Positions 1-12,042 are shown, numbered from the stretch's first letter. The stretch is 64,000 bases of DNA from Akebia trifoliata (GCA_017979445.1 CM030713.1:29913915-29977914); one strand, 5' to 3'. Translations and numbers: made by a program. The notes: generated from the letters alone by a model not told the origin.

Positions 1-479
1 GCTTAGTTGTCAAAAGAGATGAAGGCGGATTCTGATTTGAATCCAAGGTGTGAGAAGTCACATAAACAATTGATGTACGACATAGGGATAAGTGCTCATA
101 TTTTCTTAGTTTTAATTTTTATTTATTTGTTGTAATAACTTAATATAAGATTCCCACCATAAAAAAATAATAATATTAGAGTAATATGCATATGACATAT
201 CTGAAATATTTTGGCTAAAAATATATTTTTTTCTCTATTGGAAGAAGCTTATTTGTTGATCTTGTCGTAAAGGAGTACCCTTAACTTCAATTTAATATGA
301 GGGAGTGAGCCTGATCCACATGGATAATGTTTAATTCTTTTTTGTATAGACATTGACAATTTAAAAATATTTTTTTAATCTTTGATTTTATAATTATTTA
401 TCTCTTTTCTAAAGACAATGTGTGAAGGATTCTCCAATGCAAACCATTGAATTTGCAAAAAGATCAAGACAAAATAAGT
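1..479. other. AT-rich intergenic DNA, no gene seen
   Basis: No long open frame, RNA gene or recognisable repeat end was seen. The stretch ends where a Mutator-like MITE begins. Confidence 0.5.
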
Positions 480-488
480 GTTAGTGTC

Positions 489-664
489 TTCTCAGAGTGA
501 CACCAAATTTGATATCATTTCACATATTGCTGACGTGGGGGTGCACATAAAATCATAAATGCTTTTCACTCTTATCTCGATGAAAAACATAGATGATTCC
601 GTACATACATCCACGAAAACAATGTATGAAATGATGTCAATTTTAATGTCACTCTAGCATTTTC
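489..664. mobile_element. Mutator-like MITE, family M (copy 1)
   Basis: The ends are inverted (ctcagagtgacacc and gtcactctagcattttc), and the middle is an imperfect palindrome around 'aagcat/atgctttt'. The flanks gttagtgtc (480-488) and tttagtgtt (665-673) share seven bases and look like a decayed 9-bp target duplication. Other copies of the family occur at 10.7, 27.1, 27.4, 27.6, 34.5, 37.2 and 39.0 kb. Confidence 0.65.
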
Positions 665-689
665 TTTAGTGTTATCCCCATGTAGTAAT

Positions 690-849
690 TGTAGAAGCCC
701 ATGGTCCAAACTCATCCTCACAAAATTGGCTTGTAAGGTAAGGATTGTCCCAGGTTATGATACTCAGGCAATGTGAGACTATTTCTCACACTCCCCCTCA
801 CATGTAACATGTCTCCTACATCATTGTGAATATCCGCTCTGATACTATG
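690..849 (-). mobile_element. TRIM-like element, 3' LTR plus internal part and PBS
   Basis: On the minus strand this reads as a primer-binding site remnant (tagtatcagagcgg, cf. tggtatcagagc complementary to tRNA-Met), a short internal segment with a gggggagtgtgag purine tract, then an LTR with the 'agtctcacattgcctgagtatcataacc' type of sequence ending gggcttctaca. A related LTR copy lies at 3358-3480 in the same orientation, so the two are the halves of one element split by the 850-3352 insertion. No coding sequence is present, as in TRIMs. Confidence 0.6.
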
Positions 850-3352
850 TGTAGACATGAGATGTTTATTATTGAATCTCAATGTTGGATTATTTTGAGT
901 CACTACCATTTTTTTTTTTAAAGAAATGGGTGTAAATGGACACTCGAAATGATTTTATCATTTTAGTGATTCTCATGCATGAATAAGAACACGGTCTACC
1001 TAATATCTAAGTGGGGAGGTCCGATTAGAGGATGGGGAAGGTGTTAGGTACCCTATCCTCTCCACCAATGGTCATTACATTTGAAACTTGATTAATCTTT
1101 TGAAAAACTTAAAAACATCAAAAATGCATGTTTAGAGGTGGTGTATGCAATATGTGAAAATGTTTCATTAGAAAAGGACTTTGATATCAAATGTGACACT
1201 AGGAACATCCTATAAAAAATGATGGTTCATCTAATTTACATTATTTTTCATGGATAAGAATATTAGTTTTGACTTTTTAGAGAGACGTCATGGTGGAGTT
1301 CCCTTAATGTCATAATCTTAATACACGTATGCAAGGTTAGAAACTTAGTGTTTCAATCCCAACAAGAGGATGTCACATTTCTTTATCATTGCCAAGTATA
1401 AATGAGTGGGTGCATGATGTACAATATGATACATGAGATATACTATAAGAGAAATAAGACTTCAAACCCCACCATTTCGATCCAATCAAAGTTTAAGCTC
1501 CCAGAAATGAAAGAGGGTGTGCATTACATCATAAAAACTTCTTAAAACATAAAATAAATAGAGGGTTAGGAATAGAATATGCAAGTGCTTGAAATAAAAA
1601 TCATAGTCCATACCCACCTTATCTTTTGATGTTTTTGAATGATCTTAAATCTTGAAATAAGTAATTTGAAGGTTGAGTGCTTTAATTAAAGGTAGATGGT
1701 TAGAGAAGATGAGAGTGGTTCATTGAAAATTGAGAGATGTATAGAAGTTCTTGAGTTGAATATTGAGTTGAGAAAAAATTAGAGAGGTATACCTTTAAAT
1801 TGAGAAATGGGGGCTTGAAAGCATGAATTACTAATAAGACATGGGGTCATTTATAAAGTTTTTGAAGAATTTTTGGGGATAAAGTGATCCAATTTTAAAA
1901 ATAAAGAGAAATGACATGAGATTTTGGTTGTTTCTTTTTGAATTTTTCATTTTTATGAGGGTAAAGGTGAAATTTGTGAGAATAAATCATAAAAGTATTT
2001 TTGATATTTGATTTTTTGATAAATATAGGTGAGAGAATAAAAATATTTTTAAGAGGGTATGTATTACATCATAAAAACATCCTAAAACATAAAATAAATA
2101 GAGGGTTAGGAGTAAAATATGCAAGTGTTTGAAATAAAAATCATAGTCCATACCCACCTTGTCCCTTGATGTTCTTGAATGATCTTAAATTTTGAGATAA
2201 GTAATTTGAAGGTTGAGTGTTTTAGTTGAAGGTAGATGGTTAGAGAAGATGAGGATTGTTGGTTGAAAGTTGAGAGATGTATAAAAATTATTGAGTTGAG
2301 AGAAAATTAGAGAGGTATACCTTTAAGTTGAGAAATGAGGGCTTGAAAGCATGAATTACTAATAAGACATGAGGTCATTTATAAAGTTTTTGAAGAATTT
2401 TTGGAAATAAAATGATCCAATCTTAAAAATAAAGATAAATGACATGAGATTTTAGTTGTTTCTTTTTTAATTTTTCATTTTTATGAAGGTAAAGGTGGAA
2501 TTTGCGAGAAGAAATCATAAAAGTATTTTTGATCTTTGATTTTTTGATAAATATAGATGAGAAAATAAAAATATTTTTAAGAGAGTGACATGTATAAATG
2601 TGAAGTGGTAGGTAAAAAGTAGACCTTAGTTCATTTGTAAATAACTCATAAAGTAAGAGTGAATGTATATTTTTTAAATGGACTAATTGGAGAACTCCAT
2701 GTATGTATTTGAAGATTCTTACCTTTTGAGGTAGGATTGGAAGTTCTTTAAACTTTAAGGATTTTTATCAAAAATCAAAGTGTATTTTTGGTTTGATCAT
2801 ACTTTTTGATAAATGCATTCCTGGGATTTCTTAAGGGAGTTAACTCTCCAATTAGGATAGAGTATTGGGTGTTGGGGCTTATAAGAGACCAACATGTGTC
2901 CCTTCTTAAGGGAGGTGTAAGACCATGACTTAGAATAAGCTTGGTATAGATTTTGTTTTGGACTTGGGTTATTGGCTTAAGATGGTGTAAATCTGAGTAT
3001 TTGAGTTATGGACCTTGAATGATTGATGGTCTGGTATTTGGATTAGACTTGGATGTGAGTTTAGTATTATGTTAGGATTGATTAATAGAAAATGGATTTG
3101 GATTGAATCGATTTATAAATTTGAAGCAATGGTTTAAAGAAGTGGGCATAAAATTAGATATAGATTAAGGACAAAGTTTGGGTATGCAAAATGATATGAC
3201 GATATGACATGATACATGTGTGCATGAAAAAAAGTGTTGAGTATTAATTATTATGCAATGCGTGCCTATTGAAGGGCTTTAAACTATTAATTGAAGTCAA
3301 TTTAATAAAATTTTGACTTTTCTAATAAGTTCGTGTAAATTGGGTATCTACA
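850..3352 (-). mobile_element. Solo LTR (reverse orientation) inserted in the TRIM
   Basis: The ends form the terminal inverted pair tgtagaca...tatctaca. Reading the minus strand, the start (tgtagatacccaattt) and the tail (gagtcactaccatt, gggtgtaaatgg, ggtgttaggtaccct) match the start and tail of the forward LTR at 17117-18903, so the two are members of one LTR family. No internal coding domain was seen, hence solo LTR. Without its internal 540-bp duplication it would be close to 2 kb, like its relative. The flanking five bases differ (ctatg and ccaag). Confidence 0.6.
1513..2580. repeat. 540-bp tandem duplication inside the LTR
   Basis: Copy 1 runs from 1513 to about 2052 and copy 2 from 2053 to about 2580. 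Both begin with gagggt(g/a)tg(c/t)attacatc and contain the same 'aaaataaatagagggttagga' and 'gcttgaaagcatgaattact' blocks. Scattered substitutions and small indels show that the duplication is not recent. Confidence 0.9.
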
Positions 3353-3480
3353 CCAAGTAGAGGTCCATGTGCCTAACTCATCCTCCGAAAGCTAGCTTTG
3401 TAAGTTGAGGATTGCCCCAAATTTATCTATAACCTAAGGTTATGATACCCAGGCGATGTGGGACTATCGTTTATAGTAAT
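3353..3480 (-). mobile_element. TRIM-like element, 5' LTR half
   Basis: It carries 'aactcatcctcc', 'ggattgcccc', 'ggttatgatacccaggcgatgtgggac', the same order of motifs as 700-786. On the minus strand it ends cctctacttgg exactly at the solo LTR. Rejoined to tatcagagcgg from 837-847 it would restore a tRNA-Met-type primer-binding site, so the LTR landed inside the PBS. Confidence 0.55.
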
Positions 3481-6102
3481 TACCATAATCATTCTTAAAT
3501 CCTAAGCAGAATGGAGAAATCCACCTATAGCATTCTTTAGTTAAAGAAATCGGGTATTTTCGTGGAAAATAATATAAATTTTCATAAATTGTTTTTTCTT
3601 TAAAAGATATTATTGATATTTTCATAATTTAACTCATTGAAAATTATTGTAGAAATATAAGAGGCCTAATATATAAGTTTAGAATTTGGAACATTTCATG
3701 GGGTTATACTTCTATCAATGTTTTCAATTCAGTTAGTTGCATAAAAATGTCATCCATACCCCACGTCATTTCCAAATATGACAATAGTATCCTTCCCACG
3801 AGTTAAGAATGATCCGTTTCCATTAGAATCTTACCCAACTCTTCATCAGTCAACTTTTCACATAAATTTATAAATTTCTGATACAAAGTCTCAACATCAC
3901 ATGCAAAGTTCACGTTGCACGCCATTTCTTTTCAAACTTAAAATGCCAAAATTACCCCTAATAGTTTCAGCCGTTTTCTTCAATTTGATTGGTTGTTTCT
4001 GGGAAAAAAATATTGATCGTGTTCCAAGTGTGGCAACGTATAAAAGTTAGGTGACTACTGGGTTTTTAAAAAAAATAATTAATATACAGTCCTTTGGGTT
4101 TTGGTGAATATTTGGAATACCCTTGCATTTGAAACTGATGACATACTCTAGTTTCACCATGGTCTTCAATAAGAGATTAATAAAGAAAGACCAAAATACC
4201 CCATATTCAAACGCTTTATCATTTTAATAAAATTTCAAGATTTCTTATCTATTCTTAACTCCAATCATCATACCCAAAAAAAAAAAAAAACCCCCATAAG
4301 CCCATAATCTTCAATAATTCATTTATTTGGTAAAATTATCTAAAGAGAAAATAAACCATTATTTACTTTGTTCTCCTTTATTTACAAGATGAAAACTATA
4401 TAAAATTGAATAATTTTTTATTTTTTATTTGCTTTGGTGGACTGCACGCATCAATATTCTTTATTGTACAACATTTAAATATAACTACGTAATGTAATGA
4501 CATAAAGAGATTCAAAATTAGGACTTGGGGAGAATAGCCAGTCCGTCCTTACCAATAAAATTGAATAACTAATCAAATCTACCGAGAACAAGTAACAACT
4601 AGAAGACGACGAAACAGCTCTAGAAATAAAAAATAAATTTTTTTATCTTTTATTTTTTACAAAAAACTTAAAGATGAGTATCTTTGAGTCATTTTCTTCT
4701 AGTTTCTTGCAAAAAATCAACAGTGAAAGGGTGTGCTACAAGTTTGTAAATCTTGGAGGTATCTCAAATTCCCTTTTTTGTGGGGGTGGAGGGTAAGGAA
4801 AAGGTAGATGGTGGATTTGACGTGAAAAATAGAACATCAGCTATCAAATTGACACGTGTAAGTTGGGCCACAAAGATAGTTTTAGGCGTCGGTGGTTGGA
4901 TTGTTCGGTTGCTAACCAATTTCTCCTCCGCCCCCCCATATTATTCTTTCACGCAACCGAGTTTATATATATAATCCTCGTTTTTTATATTTTACACCAC
5001 TTTTGAGTTATGTGTCACCTACACGTTTTGTTAGAATGACCATATTAACCTTACTCACTTTGTTAATTACAATTGACTCCGTTAACTTGCGTTACAAATT
5101 CTTCTCAAGGCACGTGGAGTACATGAGCTGTAGACCATAAATCTGAATAACAGTTATCATAACGGATGTAACGTTTCCTGTTAATAGACGTATAAAAATA
5201 ATTTCGTATGGAATCTGTTTGTTTGTTGAAAAAGGGCATTTTTGTCAAAAAAAAAAAATCGGCAGATCTAACTTCCGTCCGACGGGACGCATGAGTTTTC
5301 TGTGATACAAGAATTTGGGGGGCCTAATATAATATACCTAATTTAAAATCAGAAACTCTGAGTTGATGGATAAACACTACCACGTGGCATTTTAAAGTCC
5401 TAATTTGATTTTTGATGGTCCGATGTTCTGTGGGCCTAAAGAAAGTGCCAACTGGCAATTTTTGGAGATGCTAACATCAAGGATTCATTTTGTGGGCAAC
5501 AACAAAAACTTGCTCATTTTAAATTTTGATTAAAAAGTGTCGGAGGAGTCCTTTTACTCTCTATATATTTTAGTGGTGGGGACTTCTCCAACGTAGAAAG
5601 CTTTCTAGTTTTGAAATTCTGAAAGAAGACGCAATGGCAACCGACAGATGTAGGTTCTAATAGCGAATCGACCGGGAGCAGACGGTTAATAGAGAACAAC
5701 GAAACTGTTAAATAAAGATCATGAGTGGCAATCCTGCACTTCATACAGTCGATTACCTATACAACTCTTCCACCACACTTAACTTTATGATAAAAAGAGA
5801 GGATCTATGATAAGGAATACTTGGCTACAATTAATTTTTATGTGCCAAGTGGCGCAAGTAGGAAATACGGAGTGGAATAGTTATCTAACATCTGGTGTAC
5901 AGAGAGGTTAGGCTAGTTGGAAACGGATACCGATGCATCTCTCTACGCTTCTCTTTCCCTCCATATATCATTAATAATAAAGAGAATCGGTTCAGAGAGT
6001 TTAAAGAGTTCTCAAGTTGATGGGTTTTTCTTAGATTCAATCAATTTTTCTTTCCTTCTGGTTTTAGATTCGAGAGCGATTCTTGTTTCTTTCTGTCCTC
6101 TA
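3481..6102. other. Intergenic and upstream region of the GRAS gene
   Basis: No protein-coding gene was supported here. Poly-A (about 4277-4290), TATA-like strings (4963-4973, 5560-5571) and low-complexity tracts are present. The segment just before 6103 (5890-6102) has no upstream ATG in the frame of the GRAS gene and is probably promoter plus 5' UTR. The transcription start cannot be fixed by eye. Confidence 0.4.
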
Positions 6103-7905
6103 ATGGCGTCTGGTTTTAAAGGCGGTGGAGATTTCTTCAACCCCACTGGAATTGGTGGAGGAGGATCACAGGTTGGACAAGATCACATCTTTTCTTCAAT
6201 CGTTCCTCCTCGAAGAACAGATTTGATGGCGAAAAGGTCATTTGCAGAGCTAGAAAACCAACAAAAAGCGGCTCTTTTTCGATCTGTGAAACAGAGGAAT
6301 TACTACCAACATACGTCTCCAATCTCTCCTCTCACCCCTTTTGATTTCTCCTCCACAGAAGCCTCAACAAGGTACGCTCCTGTTCTTGGACACGGATACG
6401 GATACGGACACGGACACCCTCTTGTTCAACAGCTACGCTCACAATCGATGAACCCTAACAACCAAATCAACAACTTTTCTAACCCTAATTTGTCGAATAT
6501 GTCTGTGTCTCAATTTGTTCAAAATCGAGCGATGGGTGTGCAATTCCAACCTGATTCGGAGAAGAAAATGAGGAATCAGCTTCAAGAGTTGGAGAAACAG
6601 CTTTTAGATGATAACGATGACGAAGAAGGTGATGTTGCTTCGGTTATAACTGGTAGCGAGTGGAGCGAAACTATGCAGAATCTGATTCAGAATCAGAATC
6701 AGATTCAGAAACCCTTTTCACCTTCCGCTTCTTCTTCAGCTTCACCGTCTTCGTCTTCTTCGACAACAACTTCATCTTTAATTTGTTCTTCCAAACAGTC
6801 CCTAATAGATGCAGCTACAGCCATCTCAGAAGGAAAGATAGATGTTGCAAAAGCAACTCTTGATCGATTAAACCAGAAATCTAACAAATTTGGAGATCCC
6901 GAGCAGAGATTTACGGCTCACATGGTCTCTGCTCTTCGATCTCGTATAAACCCATTAGAGAATCCTCCACCTGTGATGGAACTCTGCAACAAAGACCACA
7001 TCGTCACAACTCAGAAGTTCTACGAGGTTTCTCCATGCTTCAAGCTTGGTTTCATGGCAGCCAATCTCGCAATCCTCGAAGCAACCAAAGATCAACCCAA
7101 CAATGTTCATGTTGTCGATTTCAATATTGGGAAAGGGAGCCAATACGACACTCTGATTCAAGCTCTCTACGATAGAAATTCGGGCAAACCCACCTTCATT
7201 AATCTCAAAATCACGACTGTAACTTCTCCATCTGATGGAAACGAAGACGAGTTACGAGTTGTTGGTGATCGACTCAAGAAACGCGCTGAACAATTCGGTG
7301 TTGAGTTAAAATTCAACGTTGTTTCGAAAAACATCTGTGATCTCGATCGGGATTCTCTCTTTTGCGAACCAAACGAAGCTCTTGTGGTGAATTTCGCTTT
7401 CAAACTCTTCAAAATGCCAGACGAAAGCGTTTCCACAGAGAACCCAAGAGACGAGTTACTGAGGCGAGTCAAGGGTTTAGATCCGCTAGTCGTGACGTTG
7501 GTGGAGCAAGAGATGAACTGTAACACGGCGCCTTTCGTAACCAGACTCACTGAGTCTACATCGTATTACCTCGCTTTGTTCGACTCGTTAGATTTAACGA
7601 TGCCTGGAGATGGAGCAGAGAGGATTCGAATCGAAGAATGTTTGGGTCGAAAGGCGACAAATTCGGTGGCCTGCGAAGGCAGGGACCGGTTGGAGCGGTG
7701 CGAAGTGTTCGGTAAGTGGCGGGCCCGGATGGGGATGGCTGGGTTCGTTCCAAGACCTTTGGGTCAAAACATTGCTGAGCCAATTCGAGTTAGACTCAGT
7801 TCGTCCTCCCGAATCAACTCGGGTTTGACGATTAAAGAAGAAGGTGGAGGGATATGCTTTGGGTGGATGGGTCGTGTGCTCACCGTCGCATCTGCTTGGC
7901 GTTGA
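6103..7905 (+). CDS. SCL8: GRAS-domain transcription factor, scarecrow-like 8 type
   Basis: This is a 600-aa nuclear transcriptional regulator of the plant-specific GRAS family, encoded by one uninterrupted exon as is usual for the family. The start is the ATG giving MASGFKGGGDFF; the frame stays open upstream but only from a TTG. The N-terminal third is low-complexity (YGYGHGH repeat, Q/N-rich linkers, an acidic DDNDDEEGD patch, a Ser run near residues 205-225). The GRAS domain follows: the LHR I block begins with LIDAATAISEG at about residue 234, the VHIID-type motif is VHVVDFNIGKG at about 335, and the C-terminal SAW end is GRVLTVASAWR at the terminus. The length is close to Arabidopsis SCL8. 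The domain looks intact, so it is probably functional. Family is certain; the SCL8 subgroup rests on the N-terminal SFAELE and GDPEQRF blocks. Confidence 0.93.
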   Translation: MASGFKGGGDFFNPTGIGGGGSQVGQDHIFSSIVPPRRTDLMAKRSFAELENQQKAALFRSVKQRNYYQHTSPISPLTPFDFSSTEASTRYAPVLGHGYGYGHGHPLVQQLRSQSMNPNNQINNFSNPNLSNMSVSQFVQNRAMGVQFQPDSEKKMRNQLQELEKQLLDDNDDEEGDVASVITGSEWSETMQNLIQNQNQIQKPFSPSASSSASPSSSSSTTTSSLICSSKQSLIDAATAISEGKIDVAKATLDRLNQKSNKFGDPEQRFTAHMVSALRSRINPLENPPPVMELCNKDHIVTTQKFYEVSPCFKLGFMAANLAILEATKDQPNNVHVVDFNIGKGSQYDTLIQALYDRNSGKPTFINLKITTVTSPSDGNEDELRVVGDRLKKRAEQFGVELKFNVVSKNICDLDRDSLFCEPNEALVVNFAFKLFKMPDESVSTENPRDELLRRVKGLDPLVVTLVEQEMNCNTAPFVTRLTESTSYYLALFDSLDLTMPGDGAERIRIEECLGRKATNSVACEGRDRLERCEVFGKWRARMGMAGFVPRPLGQNIAEPIRVRLSSSSRINSGLTIKEEGGGICFGWMGRVLTVASAWR

Positions 7906-9410
7906 AAAATTACCAAAAATAATAATAATAATAATTCTGTTTTTAATTTTTTTTGGGGTCCTTCTATCTTTATTTATTGTAGTTTTGTTGTTGTTTTTTT
8001 TTTTTTTTACTTTTTTATTTACAGAGAAGGGACAAGACAAGTCACAAACTAACGTGCGAAATAAACGCCGTGTTTACTTTTAACGGAAGGATGAATTTGA
8101 TGATGTGATGTGGTTTGGTACTTGTTGCCTTTGTTTACATCACACACGTGGTTTGGGGTGATTGGTTAGGAAGATAATGTTGTTTCGCTTATAAGTTATA
8201 TTATTTAAGAACTGATCTTGAAATTTAGTTACAAAAGTTAATGCGTGTCTGTTTGGTTTGCTTCTTCATTAGTAGGCATTCTATAAAAATTAGCTGTCAT
8301 GCGGTACAGATTTTCTTCCAGCTTTGATACTTCTGTCTTCTACTTGTTGATTGATACTATTTGTTAAATTTTATTTGTATTGATCTTGCAACTACCCTTT
8401 AATCAAGATAGTAAAAAAAAATAAAAAAAAATACAGATAGATATAATATTTGAGAGATTTACTGGGCAGATCTATTTATTTCAATTTTATTACAAAAATT
8501 CTCTTACTTTATTAAGTTTAGTGGTCGTTGGGCCTACGTGGATTATAAAATTGGCAATCTAACACTCATCTTTCAGGATTCATGGAAAAGCTCATCCAAA
8601 ATAGAAAAAGAATCATAATTTTTTAGCTTGATCCAAGATTTTAAAAGTGGATGGTGAACTTTTAAATTTAAATTTTTTTCCTTTTTGTTAAAGAGTTATT
8701 AGAATTTTGTCGTTTATAACCCTACAACATCAGATCATGTTTTTGGATGTCAAAAATTAATGTGGTTAAGATTCACTCCAAGGTATGTTAAATAACAAAT
8801 TAACTACATCAATTTCAATAATATGATGTGGACCCTCATTAATTACAAGGTTTATGGGATAACAAACTTGGTAAAGTAAATTTTGATGGGTAATAAATTT
8901 CATAAAGTATAAAATGCAACAGTTAGGTTTGTCGGGTAAATCTCTCATTAAATTTAGTAAGATCTTTTTAAAAGAAATCGTAGTTATATTGTATTTTACG
9001 TATAAAGTTGCATTGTTGAATGGTGATGTTGTCTACAATGTGATTATGGGTGAACAATTAGTTTGTGACTTAATTAGGTAAAAACCATTTTTCCAATAGG
9101 TTCAAAAGTCTTACATGTATGACTGTAGAAGGTTAAAAAATGAATTAGATTTAGAAAACTTAACTTCTTCGTCTTCTCAATGTGTAGTTATTGTATTTTC
9201 TTTTATATAAGTTAATATAATTTTTTTCAGACAAAAAAAAGTATCAAATGGGGTCTATTAGAAATTTTACAAATTTTTTTTTCCTAAAAAGGCATATAAT
9301 AATAAATACCCAAATGAAAAAAATGGGCAAAAAAGCACAAAGTATAATCTTGATACATTGTAATAATAACTTAATAACCCCCGTCATCAAACACTTGTGC
9401 CAAAATTTTG
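7906..9410. other. 3' flank of the GRAS gene and intergenic DNA
   Basis: The first about 250 bases contain (aat)n at 7917-7934 and T-rich runs, compatible with a 3' UTR. Beyond that only AT-rich sequence was seen, without supported genes. Confidence 0.4.
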
Positions 9411-9424
9411 AGACAATTGAACAA

Positions 9425-9560
9425 TGACTAATGTTGAAGTGACCTCAAGATTGTACCTCATATCATACATCCTAACGTGAAAGTGTCTAGGAACCATACA
9501 TACTTTTCATCGAGATACCAGTCAAAAAGCATTTATGACTCCTGCACACTTTCACGTCAA
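9425..9560. mobile_element. Mutator-like MITE, family M (partial copy)
   Basis: The left end (tgttgaagtgacctcaagattgta) and the inner palindrome (cacgtgaaagtg-like arms around 'aagcatttatgactc') match the family M copies at 27.6 and 39.0 kb. The right terminus merges into the next repeat and could not be placed. Confidence 0.5.
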
Positions 9561-9564
9561 GATG

Positions 9565-9722
9565 TGTTTCTTGACACATATACGATTTGTACACGGTTGA
9601 CATGCAAGTGCACACAATTGTAGATCTTTTTTCCTTGAGTGTCCCGAAGTAAAAAATATGTAATTCTTTGCACTTTCCACATCAAGTACACATAGACAAT
9701 GCGTCATTTTATCACGACTCAA
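9565..9722. mobile_element. Hairpin MITE, family B
   Basis: Inverted arms surround 'tagatctttttccttgagtgtcccg'. The order of 'ggttgacatgcaagtgcacac ... gcactttccacatcaagtacac ... gcgtcattttatcac' matches the copies at 18.9 and 19.1 kb. Confidence 0.5.
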
Positions 9723-10379
9723 AAGAAAATATATATTTATTCAATTATTTCTAAAGTTTTTTTTTTCTTCTACTGATCCGATCTCCTTATAGCTACTCTC
9801 ACAACTCGATCATGATTTTTTACATGCTTATCAAGCTTGACATGAGAAACACATCCTTCAACTTTGACTTACGTAGGATACCCAATTTCAAGATTTAGTG
9901 TTTGAATTTCAAGTCTTCTCATGGTTCTCACATGTTTAATGCCCACATCTCGAAATATCACATATTAGGTCTACTTTGAAAAAAAAAATTATTTCGTCGA
10001 CAATTGGAATTCCTCTTATGCAAGAATTAGGAGATGAATCCCATTTTAGTTTATAAAAATATTTTCCCAACAATAACATAAAAAGAACAAATTGAGAGTT
10101 TAAAATCTTTAAATTTAAGGTAAATATGGAGAATAAAAATCTTTCCCAACAATAACATCAAAAGAACATAGAGAAAGTTTTAAATCCTTAAATTGTAAAT
10201 CGATCACAATTGTGCACATAAAGCTCATTTAGAATATTGCAAAGTGACCTGTGTCAGCAGAGTTGGATTCTAAAAATACAATAAAATACAAACTAAAGCA
10301 AAATCTAGATTCCCTATATGATTGCAAGTTTCCAACTCAAAAAAAAGGAAATCTTATTTAACAAAACTTTAAAAGAGAA

Positions 10380-10545
10380 TTTTTTTTTTTTTTTTTGCTC
10401 ACATTGCAGCTCACAGAAATCTGGGATCCACTAATCACATCTACCCACGTGTATTGAATGGCATTCTTAATTTACAAAAGTACCCTTCTTAGTCACACAA
10501 CCACTTTTGTGAGAGAATAAAGGTATTGACCGAAATGCCCTCATA
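10380..10545 (-). mobile_element. Repeat with gctcac termini, related to 38.35-38.50 kb
   Basis: The segment with 'aatcacatctacccacgtgta' and 'tttacaaaagtaccctt' matches the reverse complement of 38346-38500. It begins near ttttgctcac and the partner ends near gtgagcaaaa, so this is a dispersed short element. It contains a CACGTG core. Confidence 0.45.
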
Positions 10546-10693
10546 TTCAACCTCTACCTAAAATTCTTCTTCAACCTTGGTTATTTGGGTGATTAGATGA
10601 TGACTTGTTCTTTTCACGTCTCATCCCCCAAATCAATGTGAAGAAAATTAATTGAGTTTTTTTATCCTTAGTTACTTTCCCAAATAAATGAAG

Positions 10694-10863
10694 AGTCGTG
10701 CTAGAGTAACATTGAAATTGACATCGATTGGGACATTGGTATGCACATAAACATAGATGCTTCTCAATTGTATCTCGATGAAAAACATCTATGGTTCTAT
10801 AGACACATCTACATCAGCAATGTCCCAAACGATATCAGTTTCAATCTTACTTCAGCATTTTCC
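10694..10863. mobile_element. Mutator-like MITE, family M, with perfect 10-bp TSD
   Basis: A 170-bp element is flanked by identical 10-bp repeats ataaatgaag (10684-10693 and 10864-10873). The ends are inverted (tcgtgctagagtaacattga and tcaatcttacttcagcattt), and the centre is a palindrome around 'gatgcttctcaattgtatctcgatgaaaaacatc'. The 9-10 bp duplication points to Mutator-type transposition. It has no coding capacity. Confidence 0.85.
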
Positions 10864-10924
10864 ATAAATGAAGGATAAAAGTAAATGGCTTTTAGAAAAT
10901 CAAATTATTTATCCTAAAGTTTAT

Positions 10925-11022
10925 TTTTAATTTTATTTTTCGGATGGGTAATCTAGACTTGAACCCACAACCTCAAAGTTGATTTGCAATGTGTCAAACC
11001 AACTGAGCTATGAGTCTAACCA
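10925..11022 (-). mobile_element. tRNA-related SINE-like fragment
   Basis: The minus strand carries an RNA polymerase III box A (tagctcagttgg) and box B (ggttcaagtctag) about 35 bases apart. The flanking stems do not close into an acceptor arm, so it is a SINE head or tRNA pseudogene rather than a tRNA gene. Confidence 0.55.
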
Positions 11023-11770
11023 CTATTTATCCTAAAGTTGAAACAATTGAAGTCTGGTTTATTTAGAAAATTTAAGAATTTTTAGCAAGAAGTTGAACAC
11101 AAAGGTCTTTATATCATTTTTATTGACCTCTCATAGAAGATCTGGGTCAAGAGACTTTCACTCTGATACCCTTCTCGGACTACCTAAGAGTTGAGAAGGG
11201 TACCAAAGTTCAAGACTCTATAGAATCCTAAGAAAACGTCTATTTGCCCCCCCCCCGAAAGAAGAGTACTAAAGTGAAAGTCGCCACAATTTGAATTGCT
11301 AATGACATGTGTTATATAGTGTGGTCGTGTTTAATTTACAAACCGACATAGCATTTATAGCCAAGGTGCTTTTTGTGTATTTATTAGGTTTATCTCAAGA
11401 TATTAGGTCACGTTGGTTCATTTATTTTTTTTCATTATTTTCGTCCTTGTCATTATTTTGGATACAAATAAGAAAGAGATTAAAAAGGCAGCAAACTTCA
11501 TCTGCTTATAAAGTTTAGTTAAACTATCATTGTCGTCGTCGTAGTCATCATCAAAGCCGATGAGTATCGTGTAGTTGAATTATTTTCCTTAATTCTGATA
11601 CAAAGACTTAAGAATGATTTAGGAAACATACCGCTATTTTGGTCCCTATTGCACATGAGTTGTGGCCCAGCTCTAGCTGGGCATTTACACACAAAATCAG
11701 TTTGACTGGCAATTCGAAGATTTGAGTTTTTTCTTGCATGGGCCAAGCCCATTGATAAACATTTAATTTG
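11023..11770. other. Intergenic, no gene seen
   Basis: Contains a poly-C run at about 11249-11258 and a cgtcgtcgt/cat microsatellite near 11530-11555. Short open frames here show no family signal. Confidence 0.4.
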
Positions 11771-11869
11771 GGAACTGCTATTGCCACACCAATTCCTTTG
11801 CTAATCACCAAAGAAATGCACACACTTGGGGTGGAGTTAGAAAGAGTTGGTGTGGCAATAGTAGCTCTC
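11771..11869. mobile_element. Short MITE, tattgccacacc family, about 9-bp TSD
   Basis: The 99-bp element has inverted ends (gctattgccacaccaattc and gagttggtgtggcaatagta). The flanks tttaatttg and tttaattat agree at seven of nine positions. Relatives lie at 14.3, 15.4, 26.3, 33.1 and 39.3 kb. Confidence 0.75.
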
Positions 11870-12042
11870 TTTAATTATCATAATTAAAGATTTAAAGGTA
11901 ATAATGTAGAAGGCCCATAGGTAGTAGAATTTTATGGTAGTGCGCGAAGTAGCTGGCTCATTTTGCTCCACCCGTTTTGTTCAAAGCGTATGCCATTTCT
12001 GTAATTATTTCACAAAAGAGGAACATTTTTATAAACAAATTC

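Noticed and set aside
1513..2580. CRISPR-like or satellite array
   Set aside because: Only two long units are present, with no spacers; it is a simple tandem duplication within an LTR.
5917..6102. N-terminal extension of the GRAS frame from a TTG
   Set aside because: It begins at a non-ATG codon, and its sequence does not look like an SCL8 N-terminus; the ATG at 6103 gives the expected start.
7594..8040. Long reverse-strand frame over the 3' end of the GRAS gene
   Set aside because: It is the antisense shadow of conserved GRAS codons, continuing into low-complexity 3' UTR.
10925..11022. tRNA gene on the minus strand
   Set aside because: Box A and B are present, but the acceptor stem cannot close; treated as SINE-like.
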